DNA of 64,000 bases from NCBI GenBank assembly GCA_039881145.1, contig JAYKKI010000016.1:10406501-10470500 (forward strand), read 5' to 3'. This DNA comes from Druceiella hillmani. Lineage: Eukaryota; Arthropoda; Insecta; Lepidoptera; Hepialidae. Under the pieces are notes generated by a model. That model had not been told where the DNA came from, ran no database searches, and saw only the letters and a program-made list of their open reading frames with translations. This document shows, piece by piece, positions 1 to 10,370 of this stretch (positions are counted from its first letter, which is position 1; every line of letters begins with the position of its first letter). A program made the translations under genes and the position numbers.

Positions 1-2330
1 GAAAAATTTAAAGAGTCTGTCAATAAGAGAAATCGAAGCTTACAAAAATTTATAGATTTCTACAATTAACAGTTTAAAAAAAATAGATTGGGTGTATAAA
101 AAATTATGAAATATTTGAGAAATAATGTTTCAATGTGTTAAAGAATAATAAATATAATTACAATACATTTCTTTGAAGGAAGATTCCGAGTATTAACACA
201 TTTGTAACTCCCACCCATTGCCTTAGTATTTTATATTAAATAGACCTACGGCTGTAGCTAGCTTTCAGATGCATTAGACGTGGTATACGTTTTTAAATCA
301 TTTTCACTAGTCTAATTAAAGTCTAATAAAGCAAACGTGATTTATAATGAATAATTTTAAATATTAAATAAATGCCTCTTATTGTAATCCCATTTTATTT
401 TCTTTTTAAAAATTCCATGAACTATTAATATATTAAAATATTACTATTAGAGTTAAAACTATTTTTGAACTATATATCGCGTTTTTACTCAAAATCGATT
501 GTCAAGTTTCAGATGATAAAATATGGATGAACGATATCTAACTATGAGAAATTACAAACAAGGTTTAATCATTTATATCATACTATTTTTCATTATGTTT
601 CTCTATATTTTGAAAATGCATCAAAGTACTAATACCAGATTTCAACAAGTGGGTTTTGAATAGCGAAGCTTGCAAAGTGCGTTATCAATAATATTTCTTG
701 ACAAATGCGTTTCCAACGGTGTGTGTATTGAATAATAAAACAATAAACTTGTTCAGTTTAAAATACTTCACACATTTACCCACAGGACTTAACAGAACAC
801 TGGCACTATAAATATAAATAAAACAAAGCAACACATATTTATATTCGTGCCCAATTTTTCCTTTTATATTTCGTGAAGGGTTTATCTACCATATGGTGAC
901 TAACAAGATACACTATCATATAATTATGCAGGATAGTGGACAAGAATATTTTCAAGTGATTTGGCATTTTATAATAGCAAAAAATAACCTTGTATTTTCT
1001 TTCTTTGTTTAATGTAGAACTATGTGTTTACGAAAGTTCAAAAAAATTATAAAAAAAGTCGCAGTAAAATTCTTTCCACGAAATTTTCTAGACTCACATT
1101 TTAATGAATACGAAAGAAATACATTATATATTTGATACAGTCTGTTTCAATCTTATTTTAAACGAATTCAAGTATCCACAATCTAAGAACTCTTTAAAAC
1201 TTTTACGTGCTGAATAAATACTAGTGTGGAAGCGTAGTATATACATAATCATTGTAATATTCTAAAACATCGATATAATTATATTACAAAGTCATACATA
1301 TCTTCTCATATTCAGATAAAACTTAAAGTTTTTGGATTTGTTTGAAGCGTTCAAAATAAAAAAACTAGTTTACCAAAACTCTTTTTACCAAAACTTCTTT
1401 GATATAATATCCATATTAAATTATTTTATGAGAAATAATTTTAAAATATAAGCATCTTTTTATTTAGATATTTATCTACACTAAAATGTAGGAGGTTGGC
1501 AGTTAATAAACCTATCATTTATTTTCAATGATTTTTGGGAGTATACAAACGATGCACGAATATCTCTGCTATATTAAGAAAGTGGCTTTTAGGCGAACGT
1601 TTTTAAATTATGATTAATAAAATAAAATTAGATAATTGAATAAGACAAAGTTAATACATATGCATGTATATACAGGTATCTCGTAAATCATCTACCAACC
1701 AAAAGAAGGCCTTAGATCAAGCTATTACTGGGTTATGTACAAAATTTTACTTTAATAAAAATCTTAGTTTGCGAGATATACACATTTTAAAATTTTTGAA
1801 ATTCACTTTTCTAAGTCGATCTTTTGGGTGCTTCGACTACAAATTAAGTCTGATTGTTAATTGATTACAATTAATTATAATTTATAATACTTTGAAGGAA
1901 CAAAACACGCACTACACAACTATAATATTAAGTTCAAAGTGGTAGGACGAAAAGTAAACAGCTGGTTTTATTTGTAATCCACTTGTAAAGTTGTAACAAG
2001 TGACTACAAACTCTTCGCTTGAAAGTAGAAAATTAGAAGGATAAATTGGCCCAATTTTTCAGATGGCATTCTTGAGCGGAGCGGCGGTTCGAGTAATTGC
2101 GCAAAGCATTTTGCGCAAACATTTTACTGTTCACTAATTTTTAATGCATAAATCAAAAAATATTTCTCACAGCCTATGAGAAATAAAATTAGCAATGTGT
2201 TGTTCCAGTAGAAATTTAAAATTCGGCTTAGGCCATTCAAAATCTCACGTAATTTTTCAGGATTTCAAATTTGTTAATCACATTTATCTATTTTCTAAAT
2301 TAAACGAAATATTTTTTAGTTACCTCTTTC
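1..2330. other. AT-rich non-coding stretch, no gene seen
   Basis: No exon, RNA gene or recognisable transposon was found here. Short open frames (for example 1664-1864, +) have the low-complexity Phe/Leu/Lys/Asn composition expected by chance in AT-rich DNA. The one local structure is a perfect palindrome at 2098-2117 with 8-bp arms (TGCGCAAA / TTTGCGCA) and a 4-nt loop, in a slightly GC-richer patch (about 2070-2120). Confidence 0.6.
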
Positions 2331-2331
2331 T

Positions 2332-2748
2332 CTATATGAGATCACCTTCGATCAAAAATTTATTTTGAGAGTCCAGGTTTTGATAGCATAAGTCAGTTGA
2401 ATCTGTAAGTAATCCGCTTCTAGAATCAGGGATGATCTTCTTAATGACGGTCTGCCAATCAAAGAGCATCCAAGTGGAAACCAAAGAAAGGAGATCCTCT
2501 ATACCATTGTGAGAGTAACATGAGTTTCCGTTCACGGCAGTGAACTGAGTATTTGCATTCTTGCCATTACTATTTTTCTTCCAACAGAGCAAATACAAGC
2601 AATTGCATGTGTTTCTGAGAATTTGACTATATAGTATAAGGTATGTTTTATTGAACCAATGTACACTAACAATTTTTAGCGTAATCATACCGGTCGTTAG
2701 CAAAATATTAATTAACACTTGACCTGACATTCCCGTAGTCAACTTCAT
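2332..2748 (-). other. 138-codon open reading frame, unknown status
   Basis: This is an open frame on the minus strand with an ATG at 2748 and 138 codons. It stands out because its composition is less biased than the AT-rich noise around it: it carries several Cys and Trp residues and polar stretches rather than Phe/Ile/Lys runs. No signal peptide, transmembrane pattern, catalytic motif or family is recognised. It lies just upstream of duplicated unit A and is not seen in the other A copies. It could be a diverged transposon fragment, an exon of an unknown gene, or chance. Nothing in the sequence shows that it is translated. Confidence 0.15.
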
Positions 2749-2950
2749 ATTTCAGAAGTAAATTTTACTACGAGAAAATTCAATTTGTAACTTCGAACTA
2801 ATGAAAGCTTCAGTTTGCCAGCTTTATTTTGCTTTTTCAGGTTTGTACAATTCCTGTAAGTTATACACCTACTTAACGAATTAGGTTTGCATTTAACACT
2901 TTCTCAGATTTTCGAAGATTTCCGAATATAATTCAGTTAAATAACTTGAA

Positions 2951-5900
2951 CAATTACTTACAGCAAGTACATTTAGGTTGTTGAGCCTGTTACTATACAA
3001 ATAATGTTTCATGATTTCAAAAAGCTTTTCGAATTCTATGGTGAAATAACTGTTGAAATTTCATATTATTGATGTTAGGTTAAAATTGTAATTACAAAAA
3101 AAAATTGTTTCTTATTTGGGCAAAAATTCTTATACCAGTAAGTCCACAATAGACTGAATCTGTCTATCTGAATACCATTTATGAATCTTAAACATTCATA
3201 ATTACTGCCTAAAAAATATTAAGTGAAAAAAAATAAATTAAGCGCATTGTTCGATTATAATATTTTCCTATATTCTAGCAATAATTTCCTGTGTATCAAA
3301 CTGAATTCAAATTTTGTCGTAAGTTTTTGTGTTATGAATGCTTAAGAATTATTTCAGAGTACTTATTTTTTTCTCCGCTTGATATAGTATCAATTGCCTG
3401 TATATGAGAAAAGGTTGATAAGAAAGTAAATATTTGAAATATATTTTTAATAACGTAATTGAAAATATATTTCTATGTGTGTTGTTAATTTACATTTATT
3501 TTTCTGCTTCTTATATTGTTATTTAAAGCAGTAGTCCATTAAATTAACTATTTCTTTACTTGAAGCTTCAAAAATATTGAACGGTCTTCATGCAAAAAAA
3601 ATATTTTCACCTTGAGATATACAAGGAATGACATTGCATGAACAGCAAAATTTACAAATTAAATTTATTTTTAAATTTATTTTATGAACGTTATTTGAAC
3701 TCATAAATATATTTCTATATGTATTTTAATAAAATATTTCGAACGTAAAAACTAACAAGGGTTTTTCATAAAATTTTAATTGAAAGGTGTACTGAAAAAA
3801 TGTTTTAATTTAAAATTTTACTGAAAAATTATTATTTTGAAGCCAGTTGTAATGTTGAAGAATTAATTAATTTTTACAAAGAGTAGAATATATATAATTG
3901 ATCTTTTCAAATGAGTAGAAAATAAAAAAGGTTCCCAATTAAAACTAATTGTCAGTTAATTAATTTTTTCAATTTAAACGATTTTCATTATGATAAAATT
4001 TTACATTGTCATTTTCGTAACAAGAATACGCTCAAAGGTAATTGACGGCAAATCATTATACGCAGGTTGAGAAAGAAACGCGCTGTTTTGCAACCTTTGC
4101 TTTCCGCGGCCTTTTATTAGAAACTTAATAAGATCACGTTTTATCTAAAGATATAATTAAACTGCTTCAGGGAGCTGTGGAGTTAGGTTGATTAAATAAT
4201 TACGCTTTGAACATTTAATTTGCTGAGTAACTGACTAAGGATAATTAAATATATTACGCCGTCGTTTTATTTTGATATATATCTAAATATCAAGTTAAGT
4301 TTAACAAATTTGGGCACTGATATGGATATGGTTACTTATAATTTAAGGTTTGGGATCTCAAAACACTCATATTATAATCTAATTAATCAAAACTAGCTGA
4401 ATAAGGATCTAGTTATCCTTAGAATGTCTATTTTCTTACAAAAATATTCATCGAGTCATAAAATAGTTGTGCATTACGTAGTATATTTATTAATATAATG
4501 AAGGGCAATAGTCAGAACTGTTGGAGAAATTTTAAATATTAAGTATTTTTATTATTTCTCTGTTCATAAGATTTATATTTTCATATTATTTTTTATTCTG
4601 GCAACTACCAAATTCGCTTCCGTTAATTAATAAGTCCACTTAATACATTACCCAAAATTTGTGCTTTGATCCGTAATATTTTACGGATGTATCTATTGTT
4701 GGTATCTTATTTTTAATTTAATTGTATGATTAAATCTTAATGAGTAAGAAATGCATTTTAGTACCGATAAAAATGTTATAACTTATTGGTACTACTCCAT
4801 TCTTTCAAAACTCTTAAAAGTGACAATTTTCCTAACGCAGATATAAAGACGAAATTTTAAAATTTTGTCTATAACTATAACAGATTTTTAATTTTTGCTT
4901 CGTTTTTTGAGTTTACTCTTTCATAAAAAAATTTCTGTCAAAATATTGCATTTAGAACTTTATGGAAAGTGGCAGTTTTGTACCATATTTAAAACTAATT
5001 ATCAAACATTAATTTAGATATTCGGTTATACTTAGCTTCATTTTAATTGCAGACAATAGACTCGTATTCTAATTTACCTCTTAATAAAGGCATTTAAGCC
5101 ATTCACTGAAAATGACAAGAAAAAGAAAACCCAAAATTTAGTTTCCACAATGGTTTTTTGCTTCATCAGCCTTATAATTGTAGATGCCACGTAGCGAGCC
5201 GAATTTCAAGTTCAAATTAATAATTATATTAAGTCGATACAAAAGCATAAAGTATTTAGAACCTTAACATTGTTTCGTGTATTATGAGTGTAATAATACT
5301 GTGCATTCCATACAATTACACCCACTTATATTGGTTTTTAAAATTTGTACGTGTACATTAAATCTATTCATCGAAACTACACCCACAAATTTTCTCAATT
5401 TTCATAGAATCAATGATTTAAAAAATATGGAGAGGAAGTACCTCCGTAAGAGGACTATTAATACAATATTAACATTGTCATTTAAAGTAATACTAAATAT
5501 TTCAAATTTTTTTTTTAATTTCTACTTATATTTTAAAAGAAAAATGGAAAGAAATGATGTCATGCAGTGTGCTGGACTTTGTCTCTTTGACTCTGGCCTT
5601 AATGTTTTATCTTCTAAAACCCTTCCTCTTATTTTGGTTTCAATGGCATTAAACAAATATACTAAAAATAAAGTACACGCTTGTCTCCGATTAGCTTATT
5701 TGTTTGCAAAGTTGATTTTGGTATCTACTATATATTTTGAAATAAAAAATTTAAAAGAATGTTTTACAAAACTAATACAATGTAATTTTTTTCTATGTAA
5801 ATATCCCAAGATGGATTCTCCAAGTATAAATGCGACTCATTGATTTATATTGAAAACGTTATAAATGGCGCCAAAAATTATAGAAAACAATTGCATGTTT

Positions 5901-5962
5901 TTGTTTTCTTAGCTTTGATGCACACGAGAGTTTATTGTTACACCTTCCAATTTTAAACTCGT
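2951..5962 (+). repeat. Duplicated unit A, copy 1 (A1)
   Basis: A1 is the first of two head-to-tail copies. Shared landmarks with A2 include 'agactgaatctgtctatctg' (about 3151 and 6153), 'taagatcacgtttta' (about 4129 and 6992), 'agagctgtggagttaggttg'-like sequence (about 4170 and 7034), and the block around 5560-5720 matched at 7800-7970. The copy ends where the A2 landmarks restart (about 5963). A1 is about 3.0 kb; A2 is shorter largely because about 590 bp (4949-5538) is present only here. By eye the best blocks are highly similar, with many indels between. No terminal inverted repeats or clear target-site duplication were found, so a tandem segmental duplication is preferred over a transposon, though a long non-autonomous element is not excluded. 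Confidence 0.75.
4949..5538. other. A1-only segment absent from A2
   Basis: A2 joins directly from 'gtcaaaatatt' (about 7771-7781) to the 'gaaatagaaagaac' block, whereas A1 has about 590 extra bases between the same landmarks. It is therefore an insertion into A1 or a deletion from A2. No inverted terminal repeats, poly-A or coding motif was recognised in it. An open frame on the plus strand (from 5277, with a non-ATG start) begins inside it and runs into the duplicated block. That continuity appears fortuitous. Confidence 0.5.
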
Positions 5963-8159
5963 CAATTACTTATAGCAAGAACATTTAGGTTATTGTGGCT
6001 GTTACTAATAAAATAATGTTTCTTGATATCAAAAAGTGATTCGAATTCTATGGTGAAATAACTGTCGAAATATTATATTATCGATGTTAGGTTAAAATTG
6101 AAATTACAAAATTTTTTTTTCTTATTTGGGTAAAATTCTTATACCAGTAGGTCCATAATAGACTGAATCTGTCTATCTGAATACCATTTATGAATCTTTA
6201 ACATTCATAATTACTGCTCATAAAATATCAAGTGAAAAACAAATAATAAATTAAGCGCATAGTTTGATAATATTTTCCTTTATTCTAGCAATCATTTCCT
6301 GTGCATCAATCTGAATTCAAATTGTATCGTAAGTTTTTGTGTCATGAATGCTTACGATTTATTTCAGAGTACTTATTTTTTTTCTCGGCTTGATGTAGTA
6401 ATTGCCTATATATGAGAAACGGTTGACGAGAAAGTAAATATTTGAAATATATTTTTAATAACGTAACTGAAAAAACATTTCTATGTGTGTTGCTAATTTA
6501 CATTTATTTTTCTGCATCTTATATTGTTATTTAAATTAGTAGTTCATTGGGGTAACTATTTCTTTACTTGAAGCTTCAAAAAATATTGAATAGTCTCCAT
6601 TCAAAAAAAATATTTTCACCTTGAGATTTACAAGGAATAACATTGCATGGACAGCAAAATTTACAAATTAAATTTATTTTCGAGAACGTTATTTAAACTC
6701 TTAAATATATTTCTATATGTATTTTAATTAAAACTGATATTCGTTCACTTAATATTGTAGCTTAACAGCAAAGGTGGCTTTAAAAACGGTATTATTACGA
6801 AAGTAAAACCTAACAAGGATGGTACCAAATCTTATTGGATAATACAAAGAGGTAAAACTGGCAATTTTTGTCAAATTTTAACTTTAACTAGGTTTTACCT
6901 AGGTTTACTGAAAAAATATTTTAATTTAAGGCGGGTTAAGACGCGTTGCTTTGCATTCTTTGCTTTCCACGACCTTTTATTAAAATTTAATAAGATCACG
7001 TTTTAGTTAAAGATATAATTAAACTCCTTCAGAGAGCTGTGGAGTTAGGTTGATTAAGTAATTATGCTTTGAACATTTCATTTGCTGAGTAATTGACTAA
7101 GGACAATTAAATAAATTGGGCTGTCGTTTTATTTTGATGTATGTCCAAATAGTTAGACTATAGGTTAGACTTAACAAACTTGGGTAGTTGGATATTGTAA
7201 ATTATAACTTAAGGTTTGGAACCTTAAAATACTTATATTTTTACCTTAGAATGTCCATTTTGTTACAAAAATATTAATTGGGTCATATCAAATAGAAGCA
7301 CATTGCGTAGTATATTTATTATTATGGTAAAGCGCAACAGTCAGAATTGTTGAAGAAGTTTTAAATATTAAGTATTTTTGATATTTCTCTGTTAATAAGA
7401 TTTATATTTCCATAATATTTTTTATTCTGGCAACTACCGAAACCACTTCTGTCAGTTAATAAACCCACTTAATATTTTACCTAAAATTGGTGCTTTGATT
7501 CGTAATATTTTACAGATGTGTCTGTTGTTGGTATCTTATTTTAATTTTAATTGTATGATTAAATCTTAAAGCGTAAGAAATGCATTTTTGTACCGATAAA
7601 AATGTTATAACTTATTAGTTACTGGCCTCTCCCTTTTTTCAAAACTGTTAAAAGTGACAATTTTCCTAATGCAGATATAGAGAAGATATTTTAAAATCTT
7701 GTCTGTAACTGTAACAGATTCTTAATTTTTACTTCGTTTTTTGAGTTCACTCTTTCATAAAATTTTCTTTGTCAAAATATTAGAGAAATAGAAAGAACAA
7801 ATGATGTCATGCATTGTGATGGATTTTGTCTCTTTGACTCTGGTCTTAATATTTTACATTCTAAAACCCTTTTTCTTATTTTAGTTCCAATACCATCGAA
7901 CAAATATACTAAAAATAAAGTAAATATGCGCTTGTCTTCGATTAGCTTATTATTTTGCAAAGTTAATTCTGGTATCTACCATATATTTTATAATATAAAA
8001 ATTTAAGAATTGTTTTTGTAAGACTAATATAATGTAATTTTGTCGATATAAATACTCCAGGACAGATTCTCCACCCAACACAAATTAAAATTGTATTTTT
8101 TCGTTTCCTTAGCCTTGACCCACACGAGATTTTATTGATATACCTTCCGATTATAAACT
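5963..8159 (+). repeat. Duplicated unit A, copy 2 (A2)
   Basis: A2 is the second tandem copy of unit A, in direct orientation. It follows A1 landmark by landmark from 'caattacttatagcaag' (A1 'caattacttacagcaag') to the 'cacacgaga' and 'ccttcc' block that closes both copies (A1 about 5922-5957, A2 about 8121-8159). It lacks the A1-only 590 bp and has its own rearranged stretch at about 6730-6930. The third copy (A3, 60.3-62.6 kb) also aligns here, and its similarity continues into the sequence shared with 9745-10370, which lies downstream of A2 and not of A1. A3 may therefore descend from the A2 side. Confidence 0.75.
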
Positions 8160-8349
8160 ATAATGCTTTACCGCTGCCAATAATTCACTTAAAGAAGCAA
8201 CAAAATATGCATATACTCAGTACGTATTTTTTCAATTGTTCCAATTTTTGAGTTTATAAGGAAAAACTGTAATTTCTATTGTAAAGATCTTTCAGATATC
8301 TACGAGTATTCCTTCGTAGTGCAAGTTTTTTATTTATTTATTTATCTGA

Positions 8350-8526
8350 TATAATGTGTCTAAATGATGCGTATTGTAGATACGACAGTAATGTCTTACA
8401 GCCAACCAGAACACCAGTCCAGCCCGCTGGGCGTTCGGCCAGGAATCGAACCCGAGTCCCAGGGGTGAGCCGCGCCATCAAAGGCCGTATGCCTTGTGAT
8501 CAACTTAACACACTGTGGCGACGACA
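8350..8526 (-). mobile_element. tRNA-derived SINE, copy 1 (minus orientation)
   Basis: Read on the minus strand, this copy has a tRNA-type head with an RNA polymerase III B box, GGTTCGATTCC (reverse complement at 8442-8452). Upstream is an A-box-like stretch in the 'ccacagtgtgttaagttgatc' region, followed by the non-tRNA body ('ctggactggtgttctggt', 'ggctgtaag') and a diverged tail. It is GC-rich against its AT-rich surroundings. Compared with copy 2 (9340-9530), head and body match well but the tail (8350-8395) is degraded. The flank at 8519-8550 has repeated 'gacgac' triplets. Confidence 0.8.
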
Positions 8527-9339
8527 ATAACATCGACGCCGACGACGCTTTTCAAGTATTTATAATAATATCAATTTACTATATAAATGCCAAATTCAAT
8601 TTTTTATCTCAACGAGATATGTTCAAATAACCCGATTATATAGTCATGCAAGATGTGGCCTATAATAATTTCATTAAATTTTAAGCACCTTATACTATCT
8701 AGAAATTGTGATTAATGAAAGAAGTAAAAATAATGAAAATACTATTGGTTTTACTGAAAATTTTAATAAAATTTTAGAAAAATCTATGGGTATACAAGAT
8801 TTTATTCGATACCTAAAAAAGAAAACGTTTCCTGAAGTAGACATTTAAAAAGTAATGAAATTCTAGAACGTAGCAATCTACTTGTAAAACTTGGCACATA
8901 AAACTCCATGAAAATAGGCAGTTTTATGTGCCAACTGTTTTCAAAACTAACAATGTATATTAATACATTGTTCACAAATAAACGAAATACATCTTCTCCA
9001 TGTATGTCATATATTACCGACTCAATTAAAAAATGTTTTTTGAAAAACAAAATCGTTTTTGAATTCCAAAAATTTATAATTTACATGTTTATTTCCAAAA
9101 ATGTGCCTTGAATTACCAAACTTTCATCAGGTTAATCAGTAAATTATTTATCAGCCGCTGTTTATTGCGCACACAAACAAGAATTCCCGAAGAATTAGTT
9201 GGTAAACAATGGAAAAAAAATTGCATGATTTTACTCAACTAAGTCTCTACGGACACAATAAATTATTAAAAGCAAGATTCTTATAGACGAAGACAAACAA
9301 ATGTATGTGATAATGTGGCAAGCAAATCGAAATATTTGT
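8527..9339. other. Inter-SINE spacer with two palindromes
   Basis: No gene was recognised. Two inverted repeats lie close together. At 8891-8905 and 8920-8934 there are perfect 15-bp arms (TTGGCACATAAAACT) with a 14-nt loop. At 8949-8972 there are 10-bp perfect arms (AACAATGTAT) with a 4-nt loop. Open frames on both strands over 8802-9111 overlap these palindromes and look fortuitous. Confidence 0.5.
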
Positions 9340-9530
9340 GTACTTTAATGTATCTAATTGATACATATGGCGGGCTTATTGCTACGAGAGCAAGCTCTTA
9401 CAGCCAACCAGAACACCAGTCCAGCCCCGCTCGACGAGCGGCCGGGAATCGAACCCGGGTCCTCGCAGTGCGCCTCGCAGTCAAAGGCCGTATACCTTGT
9501 GATCAACCCTATACACCACGGTGACGACAC
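9340..9530 (-). mobile_element. tRNA-derived SINE, copy 2 (best preserved)
   Basis: This is the best-preserved copy of the family. On the minus strand it starts at 9530 (GTGTCGTCACCGTGG) and has an A-box-like segment (TGGTGTATAGGGTT, reverse complement at 9505-9518). It has a perfect B box, GGTTCGATTCC (reverse complement at 9445-9455), inside 'ccgggttcgattcccggc', a typical T-arm. A unique body and a tail ending near 'gtatctaattgatac'-like sequence follow. The flanks carry 'gaaatattt' (9329-9337) and 'gaaatatct' (9534-9542), a plausible target-site duplication that fits target-primed reverse transcription. Such elements depend on a partner LINE for mobility. Open frames crossing it on the plus strand are not genes. 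Confidence 0.88.
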
Positions 9531-9744
9531 GGTGAAATATCTAGAGAAAATATCTATATATAATGGGGATACAGTTCTAATACAAATTTACGGCTCCAGT
9601 TCTACAAGTGCATATCATTGTTTTGGCTTATTTTTTAATACTCGTCATATATTCTTAACTCTCGATATTGCTCGATATGTAAACTTTGGACAAATAAACC
9701 ATGAAAGTTAATAAAACCAAATTTATTTAAAAATATATACTTAA

Positions 9745-10370
9745 TTTTTTGGCGTAAATAAATACCCTCTCTAACTTTTATTGAATTGTCTCCAACGCGT
9801 ATTCATAGCCAGAATCACTGTAATAAAAAGAAATGCAACTGGGAAATTAACTATGCATTAAGTCACGCATGCGTACTTTTTCCTAACCCGTGAGTAGAAG
9901 GAACATGAAAATTTATTATTAATGCAGAAGAGACCTATTTGATTCGCTGAAGAAAATCAACTTTTGAATTTTTTAAGCAGAAGCCATAAGCGAGGGACTT
10001 TGTAACTATAATTATAGGTGTCAGTACATTGTGTTCAAATTGAAACAAATATTTTATTTTAAGTTCACTGTAATACGATGGTAATAATCTGCTACTGGTT
10101 GATCAAGTATTATGTTATCGATTGTAATTACAAAATTTACAGCCAGATATATTACTTAAAGTCTTTCGTCAATTTAATTCAATCAAAAATAAAATTTCAT
10201 AATCTCACATTTTTACTTTCTTTGCTTTGTTATGGAAATACGGTATTATTAAAAAAAAATTAAATATCAGGCATTAGTTATGTTTTTAGCTTCAGAAATT
10301 TAATCATATTTCTAGTCGTACAGCAACCGGAAGGATACCATTACATAGCACGTACATGCATATTCATATC
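9745..10370 (+). repeat. Downstream flank of A2, shared with A3
   Basis: This stretch matches 62,140-62,640 in the same order. Landmarks are 'cactgtaataaaaagaaatg' (about 9815) against 'cactgcaataaaaagaaatg' (about 62,214), 'aattaactatgcattaagtc' against 'aattaactattcattaagtc', and 'ttctagtcg' (about 10,311) against 'tgctagcg' (about 62,608). The match shows that the duplicated block behind A2 and A3 extended past the SINE insertions. An open frame at 10,078-10,263 is not conserved in the other copy. Confidence 0.65.

Noticed and set aside
5277..5843. 188-codon plus-strand frame, the longest in the window
   Set aside because: It has a GTG rather than ATG start. Half lies in the A1-only segment. 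The part shared with A2 shows no third-position excess of changes, so it behaves as non-coding.
9445..9455. Possible functional tRNA gene (perfect B box)
   Set aside because: The B box sits in a tRNA-like head fused to a non-tRNA body and tail that recurs at three other places. No acceptor-stem pairing closing a 72-75-nt cloverleaf was found. It is a SINE.
9315..9711. Two plus-strand frames of 69 and 117 codons
   Set aside because: They cross a tRNA-derived SINE lying on the minus strand; the protein-like composition comes from the GC-richer SINE.
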